From contig JAFAPG010000723.1 in assembly GCA_019247235.1 (NCBI GenBank), positions 1-8,353 of the forward strand: a DNA stretch of 8,353 nucleotides, written 5' to 3'. Shown piece by piece: positions 1-6,129 of this stretch (positions are counted from its first letter, which is position 1; every line of letters begins with the position of its first letter). The notes under the pieces are model-generated. The model saw nothing but the letters and a program-made list of their open reading frames with translations, searched no databases and was not told where the DNA came from. This stretch comes from Acidobacteriota bacterium (GTDB taxonomy: Bacteria; Acidobacteriota; Terriglobia; Terriglobales; Acidobacteriaceae). The position numbers were made by a program, and so were the translations under genes.

Positions 1-84
1 GCCCGTTTCTTGGCTGGAGCTGGAAAATACCTTGTGCTCAGAGCAGCAAAGGCCCTGCCCAGTCCTAAAGCCGCCGCCGCCTAA
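1..84 (+). CDS. C-terminal fragment of an unidentified protein (5' end outside window)
   Basis: Frame 1 is open from the first base to a TAA at 82-84 and encodes 27 residues. The stretch contains a hydrophobic/basic segment (GKYLVLRAAKALPSPK) and ends in four alanines, each encoded by GCC. A hydrophobic then basic C-terminus would suit a membrane or membrane-attached protein, but the fragment is too short to assign a family. It lies 35 bases before the next plus-strand gene, so the two could share a transcript. An open frame of this length can occur by chance, so this is a tentative call; the sequence to the left of the window would settle it. Confidence 0.35.
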   Translation, partial: ARFLAGAGKYLVLRAAKALPSPKAAAA

Positions 85-119
85 CTCGAGTGCCCGTCTC
101 TCCTGGTTGCTGAATCCCC

Positions 120-1265
120 ATGGCTGCTCGGCCATCATCCCGCCTCGGGTACCTTGACTGGCTCCGGGGTCTTGCCTGTCTGCTGATGTTCCAGACGCAC
201 TGCTACGACGCCTGGTTGAGCCGCAGTCCAGAGAACTCCAGGTTTGCCATGTGGTCTCAATTGGGGGGGACTTTTCCCGCCCCCCTTTTCCTTTTCCTGG
301 CCGGAGTGGCATTTGCTCTCTCTTCAGACCGCTGGCGGGACCAAGGTTACGCCGCGGGCGAAATCGCCAAGCGTACCCTAATTCGAGGTGCACAGCTGCT
401 TGCTCTGGCGCTGCTATTCCGCGCGCAAGAGTTTGCTCTTTCCTTCCGCTACGCGCATTGGACGGATTTGCTACGGGTGGACATCCTAAATACGATCGGG
501 CTGTCTATCCTGGTAATGGCTGGGGTATGCTGGCTGACAGCCCCGCAGCTTGGTGGCGACAAGCTGCGTTTGCGAGTGGCAGCTAACTCTGGTGTCCTGG
601 CCTCAGCCATTGTGCTGGTTACGCCTCTACTCTGGACTCGTTGGCGTCCTTCATTTCTGCCGTGGCCGATCGAGAGCTACATCGACGGAGTTCACAATCT
701 AGGCCAGCCCCAGGCGTGGCTCTTTCCCCTGTTTCCCTGGGCGGCTTTCGCCTTAACTGGGCTCGCCTTGGGGTGCCTGTGGATGACGAACAGCGCTCGA
801 CGAAGCCCCTCTGTGTGCTTTTTCTTGTGCGGGGCCGCCGGCTTGCTGCTGGTCTCAGCCGGAAAGTATTTTGACTCACGCCCGATTCAGCTGTATCCCG
901 TCTACGATTTTTGGCACACCAGTCCGAATTTCTTCCTCATTCGCCTGGGTCTTCTCCTAGTGCTGGTGAACCTCGCCTATGCGTGGTGTCGCTGGGGTTT
1001 TGGCCAGTGGGGTTTCAGTCCACTGATTCAACTGGGGAACACCTCTTTACTGGTTTACTGGGTGCACATCGAGCTCGTGTATGGACGTTTCACTATTCTT
1101 CCTCGCCATAGCCAGACAATTCGAGGAGCCTCGATAGGACTGCTCAGCATTACCCTCGCCATGCTGGCCCTGTCGGTTGCGCGCACGAAATGGAAAGAGC
1201 GTGACTATACCTCCCTGGCTCGAATCACTCACAATTCGCGAGCGGCCGGCAGCGCCCAACCCTAA
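120..1265 (+). CDS. DUF1624 / HGSNAT-like multi-pass membrane acyltransferase
   Basis: A 381-residue integral membrane protein with about ten hydrophobic segments (roughly residues 11-30, 50-68, 86-105, 122-140, 152-172, 199-222, 233-249, 271-292, 302-322 and 336-356). The N-terminus has the signature of the heparan-alpha-glucosaminide N-acetyltransferase catalytic-domain family (DUF1624, related to YeiB/OpgC-type acyltransferases): YLDWLRGLA at 11-19, a His at 27 in the first helix, and PLFLFLAGVAFAL at 54-66. Known members move acyl groups, usually acetyl, across the membrane onto sugars; the substrate here cannot be read from sequence. The late segment with LGNTSLLVYWVHIELVYG fits the conserved C-terminal helices of this group. 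The ATG at 120 has no clear Shine-Dalgarno sequence, but the family motif begins only ten residues in, so the start cannot be much later. The tail after about residue 357 is hydrophilic. Family is well supported; the substrate is unknown. Confidence 0.85.
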   Translation: MAARPSSRLGYLDWLRGLACLLMFQTHCYDAWLSRSPENSRFAMWSQLGGTFPAPLFLFLAGVAFALSSDRWRDQGYAAGEIAKRTLIRGAQLLALALLFRAQEFALSFRYAHWTDLLRVDILNTIGLSILVMAGVCWLTAPQLGGDKLRLRVAANSGVLASAIVLVTPLLWTRWRPSFLPWPIESYIDGVHNLGQPQAWLFPLFPWAAFALTGLALGCLWMTNSARRSPSVCFFLCGAAGLLLVSAGKYFDSRPIQLYPVYDFWHTSPNFFLIRLGLLLVLVNLAYAWCRWGFGQWGFSPLIQLGNTSLLVYWVHIELVYGRFTILPRHSQTIRGASIGLLSITLAMLALSVARTKWKERDYTSLARITHNSRAAGSAQP

Positions 1266-1459
1266 CCACGCCCGGCACAACGGCGATTCCTGGCTTTGAG
1301 CAACTCAAGATGCGAATGAGTAAATGATGACTAAACCGGCCCGTGCGGCGTCCGTGGGTTGGCGTTAATCCCGATTCTTCTGGACAGAACCAGAACAAGA
1401 GCCAACAAACAATAGCAGCGAAGAAATTCGCATAGCGTTGAACGGGCGAACAAGGATAT

Positions 1460-1717
1460 CTACGCAGCTCGCGCGGACTTCACGCGTGCGGCCAAGCAAC
1501 CCTTCAGGGCATGAAGGGCAAATAGAGCGCTGTCCAACGCATGTTCTTCGATCAAGTTTTCGCCTGGAGATCCAAACAGTTGACGCGCCCTTCGCACAAT
1601 CGCGCGCTCGGCGTCATCGATCAGGGGGCCAGTCCGGCTGGTATCGGTCTCTAAAAGGGCGGCGCTGCAAAGCCGTCTCCAATCTCGCGTCTCTAACAAC
1701 TCACGCTCGTGACGCAT
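1460..1717 (-). CDS. Small hypothetical soluble protein, 85 aa
   Basis: An 85-residue ORF that I consider real although I cannot name it. The ATG at 1717 has a good Shine-Dalgarno sequence (GAGGTG at 1723-1728, five bases upstream). The product is soluble and probably all helical, with no membrane segment. The N-terminal part is RDWRRLCSAALLE at about 11-23. The middle is an amphipathic stretch, IDDAERAIVRRARQLF at about 33-48, followed by alternating Ala/Leu helices (ALDSALFALHALKGCL at about 60-75) and a basic tail. The short 'DWRRLC..A..E.D' opening resembles small uncharacterised proteins common in Acidobacteriota, but that is from memory. It stands alone: 252 bases separate it from the upstream lemA stop. 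Function is unknown. A plus-strand frame of 121 codons covers the same DNA but lacks a ribosome binding site and has an implausible composition. Confidence 0.6.
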   Translation of the reverse strand: MRHERELLETRDWRRLCSAALLETDTSRTGPLIDDAERAIVRRARQLFGSPGENLIEEHALDSALFALHALKGCLAARVKSARAA

Positions 1718-1969
1718 ACGAACACCTCAGTCGAACCGAGTTGCTTCGATGTACTCAGAACTATTACAACTCGGGTTGGTTGGCAATACAGCTAATGCTG
1801 TAGAACATGCGATCGAAGCGAAGCGGCAGCTTGTCCCCGGTTTAAGGGCAGGGCAGAAATCGGCTCGAGGTAGTAACAAGGGCCCTGAATACGCGGTCTC
1901 GCCTGCCGCTTGGCGAAGATGCTATCGGCTCGCCCGGCATACCTTGCAAATAGAGAGAGTAGTTGCGGG
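1718..1969. other. Intergenic region without a recognisable gene
   Basis: These 252 bases lie between the end of lemA and the start of the 85-residue protein, both on the minus strand. The plus-strand frames here have arginine/serine-rich shadow compositions and no ribosome binding site. A weak inverted repeat (TCGCC / GGCGA around 1899-1917) sits about 50 bases past the lemA stop. It has no T-run and I do not call it a terminator. The region presumably holds the operon's 3' end and the promoter of the 85-residue gene, but I cannot point to either with confidence. Confidence 0.4.
1723..1728 (-). promoter_or_regulatory. Shine-Dalgarno sequence of the 85-aa protein
   Basis: GAGGTG on the minus strand lies five bases before the ATG at 1717. 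It is the main evidence that this small frame is translated rather than a chance ORF. Confidence 0.55.
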
Positions 1970-2563
1970 TCAGTGCGCCGGTGCCGGGTTTGGAGTCGAG
2001 AAGTCTACTTTAGGTACCTGACGCGCTCCCTCGGAGGCGCTGAAATACGCGGTATTTGCCGAGAAGCCTGCCCAGGTGGCAAAAATGCTGTGAGGAAATT
2101 GTTGGACGTAGGTGTTGTAGTCCTGCAGGGTGTCGTTATAACGTTTCCGCTCGACAGCGATGCGGTTCTCTGTCCCCGCCAATTCATCCTGAAGCCGGAG
2201 AAAGTTTTCGCTGGATTTCAACTGCGGATAGTTCTCGGCGATCGCCAGCAAACGGCCCAGAGCGCCATCGAGTCGTTGGTTGGCGGAGATCTTATCCGCC
2301 GGACTACTGGCGGAGAGTAGTTGCGAGCGGGCTTGCGCGATCTCCCCAAACACTGCCTGCTCTTGTTTGGTGATTCCTTTCACGGTTTCAACCAAATTAG
2401 GGATCAAGTCGGCCCGGCGCTGAAGCACCACATCCACCTGTGACCAAGCCGATTTCACGGCTTCATTTTTAGCTACCAAGGTGTTCTTCGTGCTCACATA
2501 TTGTGAGAAGGCCAGCAAGGCCACGACCACAAGGGCGACGATGAAAATGGCAAACTTGCTCAT
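1970..2563 (-). CDS. lemA: LemA family membrane protein
   Basis: A 197-residue protein, the usual length for LemA. One N-terminal membrane helix (about 4-20) is followed by a long helical, coiled-coil-like domain outside the membrane. Family signatures are in order: W40-SQVDVVLQRR-ADLIPNLVETVKG (40-63), the LLAIAENYPQLKS block (105-117), ENRIAVERKRYND (132-144) and the FP pair (156-157) before the variable C-terminal tail ending in PKVDF. The ATG at 2563 has a clear Shine-Dalgarno sequence (GGGAG at 2569-2573, spacing 5). It is the last gene of a four-gene operon, 18 bases after the nucleotidyltransferase-like gene. LemA has no established biochemical activity. Genes for LemA and TPM-domain proteins are often adjacent in bacteria, suggesting a joint membrane role that remains unproven. 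Family assignment is very secure. Confidence 0.95.
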   Translation of the reverse strand: MSKFAIFIVALVVVALLAFSQYVSTKNTLVAKNEAVKSAWSQVDVVLQRRADLIPNLVETVKGITKQEQAVFGEIAQARSQLLSASSPADKISANQRLDGALGRLLAIAENYPQLKSSENFLRLQDELAGTENRIAVERKRYNDTLQDYNTYVQQFPHSIFATWAGFSANTAYFSASEGARQVPKVDFSTPNPAPAH

Positions 2564-2581
2564 AAAGGCTCCCTTTAAGGA

Positions 2582-3325
2582 TCAGTCGCTGGTTTTAGGC
2601 GAACTTTGCATTGTATCGACTAAGGCCGCCACTTTCTCGATACTCTGTAAATACTCGCTGGCCACCGACGCGGCCCGCAGTTGCTTGCGATCCCGCTTAC
2701 CGGCGCGAACATCCATTAAATCTACGAAAGCTGAAGGCGAGAAGTTCAGGCGTCCGGCAAGTTCTGTGACCGCTTCTCGCGAGTGTTTCCGGCCTACTTG
2801 CCCTTGTTCGACGAGGACATGTCGAAATAAGGTCGTAAACGAGGAGAGGGAGTGAAGCATCACTTCCCACAGTTGATTTTCGCTGTGACTGGCGAGTAGC
2901 AGATGTTGACGAAGCAGCACCAGCTTCTCCCTGATTTCATATTCCAGCTGGAAACGATGCTGCGCCATAGGAATCTCGAACCCGGCTAAAATGTCCTCCC
3001 CAGAAAGCACCCGATACCTCTGTTTCATGTCAAGAAATTCGATTGAAAATGCCGCGGCCGAGCTCCTGAGTTCGTCGGGGGTTAAAAATAGCGGCGGATG
3101 GTGCTTGTTGCTGCGCCACCACCCCACCAAACCGCTCAGCTTTTCTAAGGCCTTGTAGGAGGAGTCGCGCAGCACACAAAGCAGATTCAGGTCGGAGTAG
3201 TGAGGATGAAATTCGCCTTCCGCAGCCGAGCCGTACAAAATGACGCTTATCAGATTCTCTCCCGCGGCGGTGCGAACTCGTTCCACGAATTCTTGTGTAA
3301 GTGATGCTTGCTTTTGTTGACCCAT
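2582..3325 (-). CDS. Nucleotidyltransferase-fold protein with altered active site
   Basis: A 247-residue soluble protein. The N-terminal part resembles a minimal nucleotidyltransferase of the Pol-beta superfamily: LISVILYGSAAEGEFHPHYSDLNLL at 25-49 matches the GS...Dx(D/E) pattern, with the GS at 32-33 and Asp45. The second metal-binding acid of the Dx(D/E) motif is Asn47 here. A third acidic position may be in IEFLD (95-99). Residues about 120-240 are helical, rich in Leu and Glu/Gln/Arg, like the substrate-binding helical domain of antibiotic- or toxin-type nucleotidyltransferases. Family members transfer a nucleotide monophosphate to a small molecule or protein; the Asn47 change makes it doubtful that this one does. 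The ATG at 3325 has AAGGAG five bases upstream, and that site overlaps the TAA of the preceding TPM gene, so the two are probably translated together. The fold is fairly secure; activity and target are unknown. Confidence 0.75.
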   Translation of the reverse strand: MGQQKQASLTQEFVERVRTAAGENLISVILYGSAAEGEFHPHYSDLNLLCVLRDSSYKALEKLSGLVGWWRSNKHHPPLFLTPDELRSSAAAFSIEFLDMKQRYRVLSGEDILAGFEIPMAQHRFQLEYEIREKLVLLRQHLLLASHSENQLWEVMLHSLSSFTTLFRHVLVEQGQVGRKHSREAVTELAGRLNFSPSAFVDLMDVRAGKRDRKQLRAASVASEYLQSIEKVAALVDTMQSSPKTSD

Positions 3326-3334
3326 AGCTTCTCC

Positions 3335-4138
3335 TTACCAGCTGCCGCCCGCGCCCCCGCCGCCGGTCGATCCTCCGCCAAATCCACCGAAACCGCCTCC
3401 GCCGCCGAAGCCACCTCCAAAACCGCCTCCCCCCCAGCCGCCTCCCCCCCAGCCACCTCCACCCCACCCCCCACGGTACCCTCGAGAACCAGCCCTCAGC
3501 TGCAGCCAGAGAAGCAAAGCGAAGGGAGCGCCTAAGGCAAATAGGGCGAGGATGATGACTGCCATTGCGGGAAGAGAAGGCGCCTGAGATTCAATCGGGG
3601 GCGCAGCCACACCGGTAAGCTCTACATTTGCATCCCTGGCAATGACATCGGCCACTCGCAGCGTTACCAGTTTCACGGCACCGTCGTAATTATTGGCTCG
3701 GAGCAGAGGAACGGCTTCACGACCAAAACCACCAACCTTTCCATCCGGCAGGATCGGCTCCAGTCCATAACCGACGTTGATGTAGTACTTGTGATCGTTG
3801 ATGGCAAACAGGATCAAGGTTCCGCGGTTTGTGGATTTTCTGCCAATTCCCCAAGCTTGATAAAGCTCGACAGAATAATCAAAGATGTCTTTACCATCGG
3901 TGCTGTTGATGGTGACGACGGCGATTTGTGCATCGGCTTTTTGGTCCAGCTGGCGGCAAATGGTGTTCAGATCGGCGATGGTAGGCGGCCTCAAGACGTG
4001 AGCGAAATCGTTCACGTAATCGCCCGGGTGGAGCTGCGAGACCGGCTCACACCAACTCAGAGCCGCTCCGACCAGGAGCAGGCCGAGCACACTTCGAACT
4101 CGCGGCAGCATCGCCGTGATTGTACAGGAGCGGGGCAT
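3335..4138 (-). CDS. TPM-domain protein with glycine-rich C-terminal tail (YgcG-like)
   Basis: A 267-residue exported protein. A signal sequence covers about 11-29 (LGLLLVGAALSW, then Cys30). The TPM domain is at about 37-168, with YVNDFAHVLRP (41-51), QIAVVTINSTDG (71-82), NRGTLILFAINDHKYYINVGYGLEPILPDG (104-133, read in pieces) and GFGREAVPLLRANNYDGAV (137-155). A single membrane helix follows (about 188-212), then a tail of about 45 residues made of WGGGG and FGGG units ending in GGSW. This is the classic YgcG layout: extracytoplasmic TPM domain, anchor, then Gly-rich tail. TPM domains are described as phosphatase-like in plants, and their bacterial role is not settled. The ATG at 4138 overlaps the upstream hydrolase stop as TAATG, implying translational coupling. 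A second ATG at 4111 (residue 10) would give a more typical signal peptide. Cys30 is not in a proper lipobox (Trp at -1). The gene precedes the nucleotidyltransferase-like gene by 9 bases. Confidence 0.92.
   Translation of the reverse strand: MPRSCTITAMLPRVRSVLGLLLVGAALSWCEPVSQLHPGDYVNDFAHVLRPPTIADLNTICRQLDQKADAQIAVVTINSTDGKDIFDYSVELYQAWGIGRKSTNRGTLILFAINDHKYYINVGYGLEPILPDGKVGGFGREAVPLLRANNYDGAVKLVTLRVADVIARDANVELTGVAAPPIESQAPSLPAMAVIILALFALGAPFALLLWLQLRAGSRGYRGGWGGGGWGGGGWGGGGFGGGFGGGGGFGGFGGGSTGGGGAGGSW
3338..3475 (-). repeat. GC-rich low-complexity repeat encoding the Gly-rich tail
   Basis: On the plus strand this segment is a run of C-rich units (CCNCCNCC, with several CCCCCC stretches near 3420-3475) that encodes tandem GGWGG and GGFGG units of the TPM protein. 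Three near-identical 15-base units encode the WGGGG repeats at residues 225-239. Such tracts are prone to slippage and to sequencing or assembly error. The frame stays open through to a sensible GGSW end, so I see no sign of an actual error. Confidence 0.75.
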
Positions 4139-5163
4139 TACTGGCGGTGAGCGCGAAAGGCGGCCGACAGGAACTCAACCACGGCACGCTCAGCAAAATG
4201 GCCATCGTAGCCATTTCTTTCGGCAATAAACGAGCAGTGTCCACCGTCTTCGGTCTCGACAAAGGTGATGTTCTGATTTTCGCGAATCTTCCTCCTGGTT
4301 TCCGGCAGGAAGCGAATAAATGGGTCGTTTCTAGCGTAAAGAATAAACGCGGGTACCGAGACCTTCTCGACCACCTGGGCGCCGGCTGCGCGTGCGTAGT
4401 AGTCGGATGCGCTTTGAAATCCGCAGTAGAAGGCAGTGACTCTGTCATCAAAATCGCGCAGGCTCTTTAGCCCACGCAGGCGAGAAAGATCATAGAGCCC
4501 GGGAAAACAACCTACCTTTCGGCGCATACGTTTTTTTAGCTTCCTCAAAAAGTAGCGCTCGTAAATGCGATTGGCGGGCCTATGCAGGGCATCGGCCGAG
4601 GCGGCCAGATCTAAGGCCGGACATACGGCCGCCACGGCGCGGAATTCAGGTGGGGCGCTGTCTGCCCATTCGCCCGCGGCCTTTACGACCAGATTACCTC
4701 CCATCGAGAAGCCGCACAGGGCAAAGTGTTCGATTTTGTCATTTTCGACAAGGTGGGCTGCCACCGCCTTAACGTCGCCAGAGCGGCCGGAATGATAAAG
4801 CGTAGGAGCAAGCGAGTCCGTCCCACCGCAGGTCCGCTGATTCATACGAATCACATTCATGCCAGCCGCGATTCCCTTGTCCGTGATCCCCAGCATGTAT
4901 TTGGATTCACTCGAGCCTTCCAGACCATGCACGAGAATCACAGTAAGCGCGGCACGCCGCTCCCTCTGCCAATGACATTCGCAGAGGACCCGGATTCCCG
5001 GTTCAACTTCGATCAACCTTTTCTCTGCTGGCGGAACAGTTAGTCGTCGAGGGAGAAAGTAGCTGGCCAGAGTCTGGATATGGCCGCCGCGAAAGAAACG
5101 CCGAGAACGGAACGCGGAAGGCTGCTGCTCAAGACCGCGGTCGGGGGTAGTCACAAAAATCAT
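4138..5163 (-). CDS. YheT-like alpha/beta hydrolase (COG0429)
   Basis: Using the ATG at 5163, this is a 341-residue alpha/beta-fold hydrolase of the YheT/UPF0017 group. Signatures are the FRGGHIQTL block at 24-32 (family 'GHxQT' motif), VHGLEGSS at 78-85 (oxyanion region), the nucleophile elbow GFSMGG with Ser153, the acid Asp280 in YARNDP and the general base His309 in GGHCSF, giving a complete Ser-Asp-His triad. Related proteins are called putative esterases or acyl hydrolases, and the physiological substrate is not known. The reading frame extends upstream to a GTG at 5274, but those 37 residues lack family similarity, while AAGGA at 5174-5178 serves the ATG at 5163 with 10-base spacing. 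It is the first gene of the operon with the TPM, nucleotidyltransferase-like and LemA genes, and its TAA overlaps the TPM start. It is transcribed divergently from peptide deformylase. Confidence 0.9.
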   Translation of the reverse strand: MIFVTTPDRGLEQQPSAFRSRRFFRGGHIQTLASYFLPRRLTVPPAEKRLIEVEPGIRVLCECHWQRERRAALTVILVHGLEGSSESKYMLGITDKGIAAGMNVIRMNQRTCGGTDSLAPTLYHSGRSGDVKAVAAHLVENDKIEHFALCGFSMGGNLVVKAAGEWADSAPPEFRAVAAVCPALDLAASADALHRPANRIYERYFLRKLKKRMRRKVGCFPGLYDLSRLRGLKSLRDFDDRVTAFYCGFQSASDYYARAAGAQVVEKVSVPAFILYARNDPFIRFLPETRRKIRENQNITFVETEDGGHCSFIAERNGYDGHFAERAVVEFLSAAFRAHRQ

Positions 5164-5178
5164 TGTAAATCGATCCTT

Positions 5179-5204
5179 GCCCCGCTCTGCCACCGTCGCG
5201 GGGC
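5179..5204 (-). other. 7-bp GC-rich hairpin beside the hydrolase ribosome binding site
   Basis: GCCCCGC (5179-5185) and GCGGGGC (5198-5204) are perfect inverted repeats around a 12-base loop. In the minus-strand mRNA, the stem would end exactly where the AAGGA Shine-Dalgarno sequence of the hydrolase (5174-5178) begins. There is no T-run on either strand, so it is not an intrinsic terminator. A role in limiting ribosome access is possible but inferred. Confidence 0.4.
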
Positions 5205-5240
5205 TCAAAAGATGTGTTGGCCGCCTGCCAGGGGCAACAT

Positions 5241-5271
5241 TGGCGGGTGCGTGCGCCCAAATGGCGGGTGC
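5241..5271. repeat. Direct repeat TGGCGGGTGC, two copies 21 bases apart
   Basis: Identical 10-base copies lie at 5241-5250 and 5262-5271. Their 21-base period equals two DNA helical turns, so both would face the same side of the helix, as in tandem operator half-sites. The position between divergent genes fits a regulatory site, but no regulator is known. It may also be a remnant of a dispersed GC-rich repeat. Confidence 0.4.
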
Positions 5272-5323
5272 CACCGGGAATGCGGTTTGGGCAATGATCT
5301 ATCCTTAGGCCAGGTTTTCGGCT

Positions 5324-5333
5324 AGAGGAGAGG
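5324..5333 (+). promoter_or_regulatory. Strong Shine-Dalgarno sequence of peptide deformylase
   Basis: AGAGGAGAGG ends six bases before the ATG at 5340. It favours that start over the ATG at 5367, where the recognisable deformylase sequence begins. Confidence 0.7.
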
Positions 5334-5339
5334 TCGGGC

Positions 5340-5951
5340 ATGAATGGGTTTTTGCCGCTGGGTAAAATGCGCCTTAAAATTCTGCAAGCCGGGGATGAGA
5401 TGCTGCGAGCGAAAGCTCGGGAGCTCTCTCCCGCTGAGATTTTGGCGGAAGAGACCGAACGATTGATAGAACACATGAAGAATACGATGCGAGATGCGCC
5501 GGGGGTCGGACTGGCGGCTCCGCAGGTGGGAGTTCCCGTGCAATTGGTGGTGGTTGAGGATCGCGAGGAATACCACAAGAAACTCACCCCGGCCCAGCTG
5601 GCGGAAAGGGAACGTCGACCGGTTCCGTTTCATGTGCTTATCAATCCCAGAATTGTCGCTCGCGACCAGAGCACCGCCGAATTCTTTGAAGGCTGCCTCA
5701 GCCTCGTCGGATACGTCGCCATTGTTCCCCGGTCAGCTTCCATTACGGTCGAGTTTTCAAATGAACGCGCAGAACCCGTGAGGCTTGAGGCCAGAGGTTG
5801 GTATGCACGAATCTTGCAGCATGAAATGGATCATTTGTCTGGAGTTCTGTACACGGATCGAATGCATTCTCGCACCCTCTCAACCATCGAGAACATGGAG
5901 CGCTTTTGGAAGGATTTTAAAGCCCACGAGGTGCGTACCCGGCTAGCTTAG
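5340..5951 (+). CDS. def: Peptide deformylase
   Basis: A 203-residue cytoplasmic metalloenzyme that removes the formyl group from the initiator Met of new proteins. All three family motifs are present: GVGLAAPQVG at 55-64, EGCLS at 117-121 with metal ligand Cys119, and QHEMDH at 160-165 with ligands His161 and His165 and catalytic Glu162. The residues after EGCLS are LVG rather than the more usual VPG, a mild departure also seen in some type-1 enzymes. Between motifs 1 and 2 there is an insert (about 73-96, charged, with EYHKKLTPAQLAERER) typical of plant-like type 1A deformylases and, as I recall, of acidobacterial copies. The ATG at 5340 has a strong ribosome binding site; an ATG at 5367 would remove nine non-conserved residues. 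No fmt gene lies in the window, so it is not in the classic def-fmt arrangement and may be one of several deformylases in this genome. Confidence 0.95.
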   Translation: MNGFLPLGKMRLKILQAGDEMLRAKARELSPAEILAEETERLIEHMKNTMRDAPGVGLAAPQVGVPVQLVVVEDREEYHKKLTPAQLAERERRPVPFHVLINPRIVARDQSTAEFFEGCLSLVGYVAIVPRSASITVEFSNERAEPVRLEARGWYARILQHEMDHLSGVLYTDRMHSRTLSTIENMERFWKDFKAHEVRTRLA

Positions 5952-6032
5952 ACAGGAAGGTTCAAGCACGCGATCCGGTTACCCTATGCCTCGAGAAGGC
6001 TAGGCCGTTCTACCACTGGAGACACTCTGAAT

Positions 6033-6044
6033 GCGGCGCGCCGC
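6033..6044. repeat. 12-bp perfect GC palindrome
   Basis: GCGGCGCGCCGC is self-complementary over 12 bases and lies about 90 bases before the glutaminyl cyclase start. Such palindromes occur by chance in GC-rich DNA. The surrounding 178-base gap between def and the cyclase gene contains no ORF that I support. Confidence 0.3.
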
Positions 6045-6080
6045 GCCCGAAAGCATGCCTTTACCAAGCTCGGGCAGAGG

Positions 6081-6096
6081 TAACACGAAGGTGTTA
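6081..6096 (+). other. Small hairpin in the leader of the glutaminyl cyclase gene
   Basis: TAACAC (6081-6086), loop GAAG, and GTGTTA (6091-6096) form a perfect 6-bp stem with a tetraloop, 33 bases before the cyclase ATG. AAGCTCG occurs on both sides (6067-6073 and 6101-6107) as a short direct repeat. It could be an operator-like dyad or an mRNA hairpin. It has no T-run, so it is not a terminator for def. Confidence 0.35.
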
Positions 6097-6129
6097 TTCG
6101 AAGCTCGATGTCCGATAAGCTGAAAGCCT

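Larger units (their letters stand above)
5164..5339. promoter_or_regulatory. Divergent intergenic region between hydrolase operon and peptide deformylase
   Basis: These 176 bases must contain promoters for the minus-strand four-gene operon and probably for the plus-strand deformylase. I cannot identify convincing -35/-10 pairs in either direction; TTGCCC followed 17 bases later by CATCTT on the minus strand is only a weak match. Two structures stand out and are listed separately: a hairpin at 5179-5204 and a direct repeat at 5241-5271. If the GTG at 5274 were the hydrolase start, much of this would be coding, but the protein evidence is against that. Confidence 0.5.

Noticed and set aside
1438..1803. 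Plus-strand ORF of 121 codons over the small minus-strand gene
   Set aside because: No ribosome binding site, Arg/Ser/Thr-rich shadow composition, and it covers the better-supported 85-residue frame.
1899..1917. Inverted repeat TCGCC/GGCGA downstream of lemA as a terminator
   Set aside because: Only 5 bp, an 8- to 9-base loop and no T-run on either strand.
1910..2320. Plus-strand ORF of 136 codons antisense to lemA
   Set aside because: LemA motifs on the minus strand are unmistakable; this frame is its complement shadow.
3030..3467. Minus-strand frame rich in Arg/Trp/Gly that spans the TPM-nucleotidyltransferase junction
   Set aside because: It is an out-of-frame reading of the Gly-rich tail and the next gene; the RRWRR-like composition is an artefact of the GC repeat.
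5164..5274. N-terminal extension of the hydrolase to a GTG at 5274 (37 extra residues)
   Set aside because: The extension has no family similarity, while the ATG at 5163 has its own AAGGA site and leaves a normal-length protein.
5951..6040. Possible tRNA-like or tRNA-remnant sequence on the minus strand (GTGGTAGAAC near 6010-6020)
   Set aside because: No 7-bp acceptor stem, proper anticodon arm or T-loop can be formed around it; only a broken hairpin at 5983-6004.
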